The notes below the pieces were generated by a model. That model had not been told where the DNA came from. It worked only from the letters and a program-made list of their open reading frames with translations, and did not search any database. A program made the position numbers and the translations under genes. A stretch of 64,000 nt of DNA from Fretibacterium sp. (GTDB lineage Bacteria > Synergistota > Synergistia > Synergistales > Aminobacteriaceae), in NCBI GenBank assembly GCA_024695065.1, contig JAILIX010000099.1, forward strand, positions 30,319-94,318, read 5' to 3'. Positions 52,731-61,208 of the stretch are shown piece after piece (position 1 is the first letter of the stretch; every line of letters begins with the position of its first letter).

Positions 52731-53403
52731 AGATTTTCCGGAGTCTCTCCGTCGGAACGCCCAAAATGTAGAGCGCCTTGACAACATTCATCTTCAGCCA
52801 TGTGCGGAAACGGCCATGTTGAAGGTAACGCCGCGCGGAGGTCCCGATGGCCGTGTCCAGGGCGCAGATAAGCCCCCGTTTGTGGAGGGGCCGCAGACGG
52901 CGGGAAAGCTCCCAGTCCTCCATGAGGGCAAGGGGGGCAAAGCCGCCCAGCTCCTCAAAAATATCGCGGCGCAGGAACAGGCCCTGATCGCCAAAAATAA
53001 GACAGAAATCCTTAGCCCGTGTGTGGGATGTGCGCTCGATAAAACGCAGAAATCTGTCATCTGCGTCGTAAAAATGCAGGCGGAAAAAACCTCCCGCAGC
53101 CCCGCCTGAAACGGCGCGCCCAATGTCCTCAAGGGCCGACAGCGCGGGGACCGAGTCCGCGTGGACAAACCAGAACACATCGCCCGACGCGCTCTTTGCC
53201 CCGGCGTTCATCTGCGCCGCCCGGCCTGGCGGTGCAGTGATAACCCGGGCACCGGCCGAAACAGCCTTTTCCGCTGTGCCGTCCGTGCTGCCCCCGTCGG
53301 AGACGATAATCTCCCTGTCGCCGGGCATAGCCTGCAGGGATTGGATAAGGGGACCTATGCGGTCCCCCTCGTTTAATGCAGGAACAATAATTGAAATCAG
53401 CAT
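52723..53403 (-). CDS. TIGR04283-family glycosyltransferase (GT2)
   Basis: A 226-aa GT-A family glycosyltransferase. LISIIVPALNEGDRIGPLIQ, EIIVSDGGSTDGT, APPGRAAQMNAGA and FVHADS (DXD-type) are the family motifs; the C-terminus is amphipathic. Its ATG overlaps the stop of the radical SAM gene (TAATG). TIGR04283 proteins regularly accompany TIGR04282 and ArsS-like proteins, so a shared pathway is expected. Confidence 0.9.
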   Translation of the reverse strand: MLISIIVPALNEGDRIGPLIQSLQAMPGDREIIVSDGGSTDGTAEKAVSAGARVITAPPGRAAQMNAGAKSASGDVFWFVHADSVPALSALEDIGRAVSGGAAGGFFRLHFYDADDRFLRFIERTSHTRAKDFCLIFGDQGLFLRRDIFEELGGFAPLALMEDWELSRRLRPLHKRGLICALDTAIGTSARRYLQHGRFRTWLKMNVVKALYILGVPTERLRKIYG

Positions 53404-54347
53404 TACGCCGTTGTGCCGCCGCAGCTGGAACCTGCGCCGGCGGTGCAGGCATAGCAGTGAGGGCCAAAAGCGATCTCCCTCGCCTCCGGACTGTCGCCAA
53501 GTTCGCGGATGTTTGCCGGGCCCTTAATGGGAAGCCCCGCCGCCTGGTTGAAATCGCAGTCGTAGAGTCCGCCGTCCCACGCCACAGAGAGCTGGAAGCG
53601 GCACATCATTCCCTCCAGCGCTGCGGGGTTGAAGGCGCCGCACAGCCGCTGCATATACCGATCAAAGTTTCCTGTCCGCTTCAGGAAATCCCCAAAACGG
53701 CCAATGGGATTATTGGTGATGGCAAAGAGGCGCGTGAACTCGATGCCATAATCCGTCTTTAACCGGTCTCTGTACTCCCGCTCCAGATCGCTCTGACCGG
53801 GAGGCAGAAAAGCACCGCCGGGATTGTAGACCAGATCCAGCGGCAGATGCCCTTCCCGACCGTAACCCAGGGAGTTTAACTTTTTCAGCATGGCGATGAC
53901 AGCCGTGAATGTGCCCTCTCCCCTCTGCCGGTTGCAGTCCCGCTCCGTATAGTAGGGCAGGGAGGCCACCACCTCGACGCCGTTTTGGGCAAAGAACTCC
54001 GGCAGGTGTTCATATCCCGGCTCGCCCAGAATAACGAGGTTGCTCCGCGTCATGACGTGGGCGCCGCTCTTCACTCCCTCCTCAACAAGCCATTGGTAGT
54101 GCGGATTCATCTCCGGTGCGCCGCCCGTGATGTCCAGCGTCCTGAAACCCCAGGATTTCAGGACACGAAGGACGTGTTCCATGGTCTCCCGCGTCATGAC
54201 CTCCGTCCGGCCGGGCCCGGCTTCCATGTGACAGTGTTTGCAGGACAGGTTGCAGAGCCGGCCCACGTTGACCTGAAGGATGTCCAGACGCTCCAGCGTC
54301 CGCCCGAAGACAGGATTGTGGATTTTAGACTCAAAAGGCGGAATCAC
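53403..54347 (-). CDS. arsS: ArsS-like radical SAM / Cys-rich domain protein
   Basis: A 314-aa radical SAM enzyme. The [4Fe-4S] motif is CNLSCKHC (Cys32, Cys36, Cys39), with LDITGGAPEMNPH after it; the C-terminal Cys-rich tail CYACTAGAGSSCGG is typical of the ArsS/TIGR04167 family (DUF3641 domain). ArsS-type enzymes attach an adenosyl-derived deoxyribose to arsenic in arsenosugar synthesis. No methyltransferase of the ArsM type is present here, so the true substrate may differ. No selenocysteine codon: all Cys positions are Cys. Stop and start codons overlap the neighbours on both sides. Confidence 0.88.
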   Translation of the reverse strand: MIPPFESKIHNPVFGRTLERLDILQVNVGRLCNLSCKHCHMEAGPGRTEVMTRETMEHVLRVLKSWGFRTLDITGGAPEMNPHYQWLVEEGVKSGAHVMTRSNLVILGEPGYEHLPEFFAQNGVEVVASLPYYTERDCNRQRGEGTFTAVIAMLKKLNSLGYGREGHLPLDLVYNPGGAFLPPGQSDLEREYRDRLKTDYGIEFTRLFAITNNPIGRFGDFLKRTGNFDRYMQRLCGAFNPAALEGMMCRFQLSVAWDGGLYDCDFNQAAGLPIKGPANIRELGDSPEAREIAFGPHCYACTAGAGSSCGGTTA

Positions 54348-54685
54348 ATCGACAGCCCCTTCACTACGTTCTTCATCTGGACACCATGGACAAGGGCAGC
54401 ACCGCCGCGAATGGCGCAGGCCACATGGACAGCCTCGGTCATCTGCTCCTCGCTGGCTCCGTTCTCAAGGCAGCTCTGACTGTAGGCATCAATACAGTAG
54501 GGGCATTGCACAGTATGAGCCACGGCGAGGGCAATCAGCGCCTTTTCCCGTTTGCTCAGCGCACCGGACTCGAACACCGCGCCGTAGTAGGCCATGAATT
54601 TATCCCACAGTTCCGGGGCGCACTCCCCCATCGTCGCGAATTTTCCAAGGTCCTCCGCATCGTAATAACTGTTTGTTTCGCTCAT
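54344..54685 (-). CDS. AhpD-like carboxymuconolactone decarboxylase family protein
   Basis: A 113-aa alkylhydroperoxidase-like protein with the redox pair CPYC (Cys61, Cys64) in the motif HTVQCPYCIDAYSQSCL. The family member found beside ArsS-like genes is of this type. It probably acts as a thiol peroxidase or protective reductase. It overlaps arsS by four bases and follows the CCG-type gene by 17 bases. Confidence 0.9.
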   Translation of the reverse strand: MSETNSYYDAEDLGKFATMGECAPELWDKFMAYYGAVFESGALSKREKALIALAVAHTVQCPYCIDAYSQSCLENGASEEQMTEAVHVACAIRGGAALVHGVQMKNVVKGLSM

Positions 54686-54702
54686 TGAAAAAACCTCCGT
54701 AA

Positions 54703-55518
54703 TTATAAACTGCTCAGGTTCCGCGCCGTCTTATAACGGTTCAGCAGGGCTGATCCTGGCTCCGCCGGCGTCCCGCTGCCAAAGATCAGATCCAGCAGAT
54801 GCAGGCTTTTGTGGGAACCATCCATACCCATTGCCGAACGGCATGAGGCGCAGTAGGAAATAATCGTCGGACAGGGAGATTCCGCCGCACGGTTTCGCAT
54901 CCACTCGCGGCCTGATTTCACATCACCCGTCGAGATCATCATGGCCCCTCCGCAGCATTTGGCTCTCTGCCCGGAAAATTCCATCTCCCGAAGGGTCACT
55001 CCAAGCCGTTTCAATATCTCCCGCACCGCCGCGCCTGTCTCCGGGCAGACATTCATGGCGCAGGAATCCTGAATCGACGCTTCAAGGCCCTCAAAGCGGC
55101 CCTCAAGCCCCTCCGGCAGCCCCATTTTCAGTATCAGAGGCCACAGGGAAAGAACGTGACGTCCTGTATCATACTCACGTAAAATTTTATAGCAGTTCTG
55201 GCAAGCGGTGACAACCGTCTCCGCTCCCATGGCATCCAGCCCCCGCCGAACTCCGTCCATGCGTTTCAGAAAGAGTCCTTTCTTCCCCATCAGCTTCAGA
55301 GGCTTGGCGCAGCAGGCCATAAACACGCCGCAGTCCTCCCGGCGGCCCCGGAGAAAATCCCTCACGGAAATCACATAAGAAGGGCTGTACCCTGCAAGAC
55401 TGCATCCGGGGAAGAACACGGTCTGTGCCCTTCCGCCGGAACGGCGCAAAAGCGGCGAGGCGGCAAGCCACTGGTCAAAACGCACCCACGAATGAAAGAG
55501 AGCAGACCGAATACTCAT
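54703..55518 (-). CDS. CCG-domain iron-sulfur protein (heterodisulfide reductase/GlpC-like)
   Basis: A 271-aa protein with two CCG cysteine-rich domains. First: FFPGCSLAGYSP, MACCAKPL and ACQNCYK; second: DSCAMN, AKCCGGAMM and YCASCR. These bind an unusual [4Fe-4S] cluster in heterodisulfide-reductase-like and GlpC-like enzymes. No N-terminal ferredoxin domain is present. It likely passes electrons in the cluster's chemistry. Located between the AhpD-like gene and the TVP38 genes on the same strand. Confidence 0.87.
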   Translation of the reverse strand: MSIRSALFHSWVRFDQWLAASPLLRRSGGRAQTVFFPGCSLAGYSPSYVISVRDFLRGRREDCGVFMACCAKPLKLMGKKGLFLKRMDGVRRGLDAMGAETVVTACQNCYKILREYDTGRHVLSLWPLILKMGLPEGLEGRFEGLEASIQDSCAMNVCPETGAAVREILKRLGVTLREMEFSGQRAKCCGGAMMISTGDVKSGREWMRNRAAESPCPTIISYCASCRSAMGMDGSHKSLHLLDLIFGSGTPAEPGSALLNRYKTARNLSSL

Positions 55519-55549
55519 AATCTTCCGCTCCCGGAGCCGGCAAACTCAA

Positions 55550-56233
55550 TCAGCCGTCCGTCCGGCATGATAAACGTTTCCTCAAAAAAATCCCGATACC
55601 CGTTACGGTGATCACCAGCGCGGCCGCCAGAAGGAAGTACAGCCCGCGGCGTTCCGGAGTGGCCAGCCCCGCCGCCCCCAGCGTGAAGGCCGCAGCCCCC
55701 GGCGCCATGAACAGAAACGTGCAGAGTGTATAAGGCCAGAGCCCGATGTCCGTGAGACCGTATGCAAAGTTTTGAAGGTTGTATGGAAACAGCGGGACAA
55801 GCCGCGTAATCATCAGCAGAACGACGACGCCGGAAAAGGAGTTTCGCCCCCCGCCGTCGAAGAGCAGTTTCTTCAGCAGCGGGCTCCGTTCCAGCCAGGG
55901 CTTCACCGCATCCTTCAGAAAGTAGCGTCCGGCCAGAAACGCCAGCACGGCTCCCAGCGTCGCCGCGGCAAGGCACAGCAGGGTCCCCGTCAACGGGTCG
56001 AAGAGCAATCCCGCAATGGCAGCGAAAGCCGCCCCCGGCAGCGCCAGCACCACACAACCCGCTGCCGTCGCCGCAATATAAAGCAGGGCTGCCATAACAG
56101 GACGCGACGCAGCAAGCCCCCGCAAACGGGGCAGCGTCTCCATGAGGGCCTCTCCCCAGCCGAAGCGACGGCTCAGGCACAGCAGCGCGGTCAGGATAAT
56201 GCAGAAAGACAGCGGCCTGACCCATCGTCTCAT
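55550..56233 (-). CDS. TVP38/TMEM64 family (SNARE-associated) membrane protein
   Basis: A 227-aa inner-membrane protein with about six hydrophobic segments. The VTT-domain core is GAVLAFLAGRYFLK, with the conserved proline-rich turn MITRLVPLFPYNLQNFAYGL. Function of the family in bacteria is poorly defined (lipid scrambling is suggested for relatives). It overlaps the next TVP38 gene by four bases. A longer frame on the same bases (55515-56309) is a shadow. Confidence 0.88.
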   Translation of the reverse strand: MRRWVRPLSFCIILTALLCLSRRFGWGEALMETLPRLRGLAASRPVMAALLYIAATAAGCVVLALPGAAFAAIAGLLFDPLTGTLLCLAAATLGAVLAFLAGRYFLKDAVKPWLERSPLLKKLLFDGGGRNSFSGVVVLLMITRLVPLFPYNLQNFAYGLTDIGLWPYTLCTFLFMAPGAAAFTLGAAGLATPERRGLYFLLAAALVITVTGIGIFLRKRLSCRTDG

Positions 56234-56949
56234 CGTAACTTTGCCTCGCGCTGTTTCTGTCGTTCCCTGTACATCTGCCGGAGCAGGACAACGAGGGCCG
56301 ACAGCGCAAACAGGATGAGCAGCCCCGTCACGAGCATCTGAGCCCCGCCGGTCAGCATCCCGCCAACGTAGGAATAGACAATTGTAGCCGGAAGCTGGCC
56401 TATTCCCGTGGCGATAAAGAACGGCCAGAACCCCATCGACGTCAGACCCGCCGCATAGCTCACAAGGTCGAAGGAGATGAAGGGCAAAAGCCGCGCAATG
56501 AGAATGCTGTGAGTTCCGTAACGCTCAAAGAAGACATCGATGGACTGCAGGCCCGCCCTGCTGGTGAGCTTTTCCGCCGCGCTGCGCCCCAGCACGCGGG
56601 CGATGGCGAAACACACGGCGGCACCGGCCATGGCGCTGGACCACGAAAGAGCCGCCCCCTTCCACCAGCCAAAGAGGTTAGCATTGGCGAGGGTGATGAT
56701 GAACGCAGGCAGAGGAGCGGCGATGGCCTGAAAAATCATCAGGAAGAAGGAGATGACCGCCGCCCAGGCGCCGTACTCCGCCACAAAGTCACGCATCACG
56801 GTGAAATCCCCCGTAGCGAACGCGGCGAAGATGGAATCCATGAAACCCTTATATGAAGGAAAAATGAAATACGCTGCCACCAAAGCGGCAAGCGTGCCAA
56901 TGACGAGGATCTTTCCGATTCGGTTTGACTGATCTTTCTGTTCCGCCAT
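56230..56949 (-). CDS. TVP38/TMEM64 family (SNARE-associated) membrane protein
   Basis: A 239-aa paralog of the preceding protein. Motifs: APLPAFIITLANANLFGWW near the start of the VTT domain, GAAVCFAIARVLGR and LIARLLPFISFDLVSYAAGL. About six membrane segments and a basic cytoplasmic tail (YRERQKQREAKLR). The two TVP38 genes are translationally coupled. They stand beside the glycosyltransferase/radical SAM set and likely serve it, for example in membrane export of a product; that is inference. Confidence 0.88.
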   Translation of the reverse strand: MAEQKDQSNRIGKILVIGTLAALVAAYFIFPSYKGFMDSIFAAFATGDFTVMRDFVAEYGAWAAVISFFLMIFQAIAAPLPAFIITLANANLFGWWKGAALSWSSAMAGAAVCFAIARVLGRSAAEKLTSRAGLQSIDVFFERYGTHSILIARLLPFISFDLVSYAAGLTSMGFWPFFIATGIGQLPATIVYSYVGGMLTGGAQMLVTGLLILFALSALVVLLRQMYRERQKQREAKLR

Positions 56950-56971
56950 ATTGAAACCTCCAGGTATGGCA

Positions 56972-57006
56972 AAGCCCTGTCATCCAGGGTATGGACGACA
57001 GGGCTT
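56972..57006 (-). terminator. Intercistronic hairpin below the transglutaminase gene
   Basis: AAGCCCTGTC pairs perfectly with GACAGGGCTT around a 15-base loop. It sits in the 68-base gap after the transglutaminase gene. There is no U-tract, so an attenuator or mRNA-stabilising element is likely. Confidence 0.6.
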
Positions 57007-57017
57007 AACGAAAAAGG

Positions 57018-58040
57018 CTACTTCGCCAGATCCAGCGTGACTTTAAACGTGAAGGTCCTGGGACTGAACCAGTCCACGGCCTTGCCGTCAATCTCCGCGT
57101 AGGGATACATGAAGTACGTCAGCGGTGTTTTCGCGGTGGTATCGCTGAGGACGGTCTCGCGGGTGTCGCGGTTCAGGGCAATGCGGAACAGGCTGTCGCC
57201 GCCCCAGAAGAAGTCAGCCCACTTCTGCGCGTCCGCCACCTTCTCAATCTTCTCGATCAGCATCTTTTTGCGGACATCCGCGGGGTCAGCCATGACCCAG
57301 CCGGTACCAGGCAGATAGAACTCCGTCCAGCAGTGGTAGTTGCCGGTGATCTCGCCAGACTTCGCGGGGTCTGCGCGCAGGCCGTACACGTCCCGCGTGG
57401 GGATGCCGGAGGCACGGGCCAGAGCCACAAACACAGAGCTGATGTCCGCGCACTTGCCGCCGCCGCTCTTCCCGGAGATGGTGCGGACGGGCAGTCCCAG
57501 GCCACAGCCCTCCTTCACTGCCTCGTCGCGGAAGGTATTCTCCAGAACCCAGGCGTAAACCTTCTTCGCGCGGTCAAGAATTTTCGCGTCATTCCTGATC
57601 CCCGCGCTGACATCGGCACAGAAGCCCTGGTCGATGGGCAGGGACGGGGTAGCCTCAAGATACTTCAGCACCTCCGCCGGAAAACCGTCCGCGGTCTCCC
57701 TGATGTCCGTGTTCTTCCTGTAGTGAGAGTCTGCGTTGAAGCTCATGGTCAGCGTGGGCGTCCTGCCAGGCTTCGTCCATGTGGCATGGAGGTAGACCGC
57801 GCCGGACACAGGCTCACTCTCAACGCCCACCTTCGCGCCATTGCTCCGGATATCCATGTCTGTGATGTCCTGGTTCGCGTCGGACATCGGGTAGGGCAGC
57901 CACAACTCGACCTTCTCAGCCTTCTCCGCATTCTGCAGCGCCACGTCAAATGTAACCCTGCCGCTCTGCCCGGCAAACGCCGGAAGGGCCATGGAAAAGG
58001 CCAGAATCACTGTCAGCAATACTTCTGTAAATCTACGCAT
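57018..58040 (-). CDS. Exported transglutaminase-like protein
   Basis: A 340-aa secreted protein with signal peptide ending MALPAFAGQ and a transglutaminase-like cysteine protease fold. Catalytic triad: Cys in GGGKCADISSVFVALARA, His in GNYHCWTEFYLPG and Asp in WVMADPADV. The N-terminal part is a beta-rich domain. ATG at 58040 follows AGGGGAG by nine bases. Its role next to the TVP38 pair and rhodanese is unclear; it may process a peptide or amide bond outside the membrane. Confidence 0.85.
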   Translation of the reverse strand: MRRFTEVLLTVILAFSMALPAFAGQSGRVTFDVALQNAEKAEKVELWLPYPMSDANQDITDMDIRSNGAKVGVESEPVSGAVYLHATWTKPGRTPTLTMSFNADSHYRKNTDIRETADGFPAEVLKYLEATPSLPIDQGFCADVSAGIRNDAKILDRAKKVYAWVLENTFRDEAVKEGCGLGLPVRTISGKSGGGKCADISSVFVALARASGIPTRDVYGLRADPAKSGEITGNYHCWTEFYLPGTGWVMADPADVRKKMLIEKIEKVADAQKWADFFWGGDSLFRIALNRDTRETVLSDTTAKTPLTYFMYPYAEIDGKAVDWFSPRTFTFKVTLDLAK

Positions 58041-58194
58041 ATCAGACAACTCCCCTGTTCATTTCTGAATTAAAAAACCTGTAAAACCAATCCATATATA
58101 CATATACAAAAAGGCCGCAGCAGCAAAGGGTATGTACCAGGATCTGCCGCCCGCACTCCTGCCGCAGGTTTCTGAATATCCGCCCCGGAGCTTC

Positions 58195-58659
58195 CTATTG
58201 GGCCTGAGGCTTCTGTTCGCCGGCATCAAAGGGGTTCGCCGGGTTCTTCGTCCACTCCACGACACCGCCTTTGAAGTTCTTCACCTTCGCACGGTCAAAA
58301 CCGAACTTTGTCACCAGTGCTTTGGCAAACTTGCCCGACTGGTTGCCCGTGTTGCAGTAAAGGATGACCTCGACATCCTTCGTGATGCCGGCCTTCGTCA
58401 GAGCTTCCGCCGCGCCCGCCTTCTCCAGGCCGGCCAGAGGGAAGTTGATGGCCCCGGAGATACGCCCTCCCGGGATACCCTCGCGCGGAGCTTTGCCGTT
58501 ATAGACCTCCTCAGAACGGACATCCACCACCACCACACCGGTCTTGCCCAAATGGGCCTTCACATAGGCCTGGTCCACGTCCCCGCTGTGATCAAGGTAC
58601 CAGGTGTAGCCAAATGCAGCTGCAAGCACAATAACAATAATCAACAACAGTTTCTTCAT
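58195..58659 (-). CDS. Membrane-anchored rhodanese-domain protein
   Basis: A 154-aa protein with an N-terminal anchor (MKKLLLIIVIVLAAAFGYTW) and a rhodanese domain: DVRSEEVYNGKAP, RISGAINFPL and active loop VILYCNTG with Cys102. Closely similar in order and sequence to the rhodanese at 9433-9915, so the two are paralogs. It probably carries a persulfide on the outer face of the membrane. Located between the transglutaminase and AhpD-like genes. Confidence 0.86.
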   Translation of the reverse strand: MKKLLLIIVIVLAAAFGYTWYLDHSGDVDQAYVKAHLGKTGVVVVDVRSEEVYNGKAPREGIPGGRISGAINFPLAGLEKAGAAEALTKAGITKDVEVILYCNTGNQSGKFAKALVTKFGFDRAKVKNFKGGVVEWTKNPANPFDAGEQKPQAQ

Positions 58660-58756
58660 GAGTATACAGCGCCCCCTTTAAAATTTCAGACAATGAAATC
58701 AATTGAAACCAGAATCTCCGCCGGCTGAACCGGCCGGCGGAAAAGCTTACCCGGGC

Positions 58757-59095
58757 CTACTTTGCATAGAACTGGTCGTAGGCCTCCAGAACAGCCGCGG
58801 CATAAACCGAGCTGGGGCCGCCTCCCATCATGACAGCCACGCCCACGGCCTCAGCCAGCTCCTCGCGGGTCGCTCCCGCCCTGACGGCGTTCTGCATGTG
58901 AGCGGTAACGCAGGCATCGCAGCGTACGCTCACACCCAGCGCCACAGCAATGAGCGCCTTTGTTTTCGCGGTGAGCGCCCCATCCTTAAACGCTGCGTCG
59001 CGCATGCCGGCAAATCCCTTCATCACGTCCGGGATAGCCTGGCATAACTTCTCGCGCCGTTCAACAGCTTCCTTATCAATTGTCCTGTAATCCAT
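58757..59095 (-). CDS. AhpD-like carboxymuconolactone decarboxylase family protein
   Basis: A 112-aa protein with redox motif RCDACVTAH (Cys59, Cys62) and the family segment GATREELAEAVGVAVMMGG. A distant paralog of 54344-54685. ATG at 59095 with AAGGAG eight bases upstream; an in-frame GTG three codons earlier is weaker. Likely a thiol peroxidase or reductase partner for the rhodanese. Confidence 0.87.
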   Translation of the reverse strand: MDYRTIDKEAVERREKLCQAIPDVMKGFAGMRDAAFKDGALTAKTKALIAVALGVSVRCDACVTAHMQNAVRAGATREELAEAVGVAVMMGGGPSSVYAAAVLEAYDQFYAK

Positions 59096-59125
59096 TTGCA
59101 ACACTCCTTTCTGATTTTTTAATGC

Positions 59126-60307
59126 CTAATCTACCGTAACCACTTCTCCATGAGAGAAGCAGAAATCGGACAATTCATTGCCCAGCCCCGGCAAATCGGG
59201 TATCTCAAAGTAACCGTTGACAGGCTGGTAATCGCGAACGCAGAGCTGACGGTTGTAATCGTAGCGGTTGTACACGTGATGCTCGTGGATGGTGAAGTTT
59301 GGAATCACCGCCTCGAGCTGAAGCGCCGCCGCGGTGGAGAGCGGAGACGCGCACACGTGGGCCTGCACGCCGACATCGTAGACGTGGGCCATGTCGCAGA
59401 TCTTCTTCGCCTCAGTGATTCCGCCGCAGTTGCCGATATCCGGCTGGATGAGCTGCGCCGAGCCGTTCACGAAGTAGGGCGCGTAGCCCCACCGGCTGAA
59501 GACACGCTCACCCTGCGAGATGGAGATGCCGATGCGCTCCGCCACAAACTTTGTCATCTCCGGCGTGGGAGTGCAGGGCTCCTCGAAGTACATAACGTTG
59601 TACTTCTCTGCGGCCCGGGCAAGCTGAACAGCCCCCTGCGCGTCAATGTTGGCGTGGTTCTCCATGATGATGTCCACGTCGGGCCCCACGGCATCGCGCA
59701 CCGCGGCCAGACGGCCGATCACGGTGTTGAAATGCTCCGGGGTGAGGCGGCGGGTCGTCTCGTGAAAACTGTAGCGGTGGCCGTCGGGGGCAAAGGTGAA
59801 AAAGTCGAACTTCAGCGCGTCATAGCCCTCGGCCAGAGCTTTCTTCGCATTGCTCACATAGTCCTCAATGGAGAGGGCGGGGATCTTCCTGTCGTCCCAC
59901 CCAAACTGAAGCTGGCTGGCGTAGCACCGCAGCCTGTCCCTCATCCTGCCGCCCAAAAGCTGGTAAACCGGGACGCCAAAGAATTTTCCCTTTATGTCCC
60001 AGAGGGCCGTATCAAGAGCCGATATGGCGGAGAAGACCACAGGACCGCCGTTCTGTGCCCAGAACGTGGACTTGTACAGCTTCTCCCAGATGACCTCGTT
60101 GTCCAGCGGGTTCATGCCAATGATGAGCCCGGCGAGGTCCTGTATCATGCCAAAGGAGCCGCGGTGGGCACGGCCAAAGGACAGCGCGGACTCCCCGTCG
60201 CCATAGAGCTTCCCGTCCGTGTAGACACGGCAGACGATGGGAGCCCAGCCGGGGTTGTCGGCAGGTTTGAGATCCAGAAGGATAACATCAACCTTCGTGA
60301 TTTTCAC
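59126..60307 (-). CDS. Enolase-superfamily enzyme (mandelate racemase/muconate lactonizing group)
   Basis: A 393-aa enzyme that removes an alpha-proton from a carboxylate using Mg2+. The barrel carries ALKFDFFTF (possible Lys base), metal ligand IIMENHANID, YFEEPCTP, and QLIQPDIGNCGGITEAKKI, followed by QAHVCASPLS. A dehydratase of an acid sugar is most likely, but racemases and cycloisomerases share the fold. It follows the ABC permease gene by 25 bases, so the transporter probably imports its substrate. Confidence 0.88.
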   Translation of the reverse strand: MKITKVDVILLDLKPADNPGWAPIVCRVYTDGKLYGDGESALSFGRAHRGSFGMIQDLAGLIIGMNPLDNEVIWEKLYKSTFWAQNGGPVVFSAISALDTALWDIKGKFFGVPVYQLLGGRMRDRLRCYASQLQFGWDDRKIPALSIEDYVSNAKKALAEGYDALKFDFFTFAPDGHRYSFHETTRRLTPEHFNTVIGRLAAVRDAVGPDVDIIMENHANIDAQGAVQLARAAEKYNVMYFEEPCTPTPEMTKFVAERIGISISQGERVFSRWGYAPYFVNGSAQLIQPDIGNCGGITEAKKICDMAHVYDVGVQAHVCASPLSTAAALQLEAVIPNFTIHEHHVYNRYDYNRQLCVRDYQPVNGYFEIPDLPGLGNELSDFCFSHGEVVTVD

Positions 60308-60332
60308 GTTCTCTCATCCTTTCGCAGAAAAA

Positions 60333-61085
60333 TCAGTTTATCGTCCAGTTCAGCAGACGGTTCTTAATGCGCTCAAAAACCTGCATCACGATGACCAGCA
60401 CGACGACCATAAATATGAAGCCGCACCAGGCCCGGTTGTAGAGCCCATACTCGGCGTACTTCTTCACATAGTAGCCCATGCCGTACTTCGCACCATACAT
60501 TTCCGCGTAGACCAACACCACAAAGGAACCCCGCAGCGACGTGATGAAGCCGGAGAGTATCGAAGGGCTGGCCGCGGGCAGGATGACCTTCCTCATGCGT
60601 CTGAAGCCGCTGAGCTCCAGCGTGGCGGCATTGTCCAGGTAGCGTTTGTCGATGGTCATGATGCCGTTGATGGTGGAGAACAGCGTCGCCCAGATCGTGT
60701 TGTAGACGACAAGGAACAGCGAGGCCGTGCGGAAGCTCGGGGCCAGAAGCAGTGCAAAGGGAGACATGAGGATGGCCGGGATGACGCTGATGGAGTAAAT
60801 CACCGGGTAGACCACCTCGCGGACGCGCCGGTTCATCCCCAGCCACGTGCCCACCAGCAGCGCAATCAGCGCGGCAATCACGATGGAGGGTATCATGAGC
60901 TGAAAGGAATACAGCACATTCAGGAACAGCGTCTGCCAGTCCCCGGCAAAGGCCGCGGCGATCTGCTCCGCCGGTGGGAACAGGAAGGAGCTGAAAATCT
61001 TGTGTCTGGCGATGTAGATATAAGCACAGACCATGCCGGCGTAAATCAGAAAGGTAATCCAGTATTTTTTCAGAAATGTCCTCAT
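60333..61085 (-). CDS. NitT/TauT-family ABC transporter permease
   Basis: A 250-aa inner-membrane permease of about six helices with the SsuC/TauC-type coupling loop AATLELSGFRRMRKVILPAA. AAGGAG is six bases before the ATG at 61085. It is the third gene of a transcription unit ATPase - binding protein - permease - enolase-like enzyme. The family moves sulfonates, nitrate, bicarbonate, or small organic acids. Confidence 0.9.
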   Translation of the reverse strand: MRTFLKKYWITFLIYAGMVCAYIYIARHKIFSSFLFPPAEQIAAAFAGDWQTLFLNVLYSFQLMIPSIVIAALIALLVGTWLGMNRRVREVVYPVIYSISVIPAILMSPFALLLAPSFRTASLFLVVYNTIWATLFSTINGIMTIDKRYLDNAATLELSGFRRMRKVILPAASPSILSGFITSLRGSFVVLVYAEMYGAKYGMGYYVKKYAEYGLYNRAWCGFIFMVVVLVIVMQVFERIKNRLLNWTIN

Positions 61086-61102
61086 GAAAGGCTCCTTTAC
61101 AG

Positions 61103-61134
61103 ATTGAAGCTCAGGGGAGAAAGCCCCCGCCCCC
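61103..61134 (+). repeat. Palindromic repeat, degenerate copy
   Basis: ATTGAAGCTCAGGGG, spacer, CCCCCGCCCCC. It matches the left arm of the family at 44.3-47.5 kb but the right arm is decayed. It lies in the 123-base gap between permease and binding-protein genes. Confidence 0.65.
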
Positions 61135-61208
61135 ATGCTTTTAATCATGGCAGACTCCCCGCCGTCCCCGCGGATGAGCAGGGACGGCAGAGAAGAAAAA
61201 CCCGAAAA

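Noticed and set aside
53403..53460. Selenocysteine in the Cys-rich tail of the ArsS-like protein
   Set aside because: Some family members use it, but all positions here are ordinary Cys codons and the frame ends normally with TAA.
55515..56309. Alternative 264-aa frame over the first TVP38 gene
   Set aside because: Composition is Gly/Arg/Cys-rich and no motif is seen; the overlapping 227-aa frame has clear membrane segments and the TVP38 motifs.
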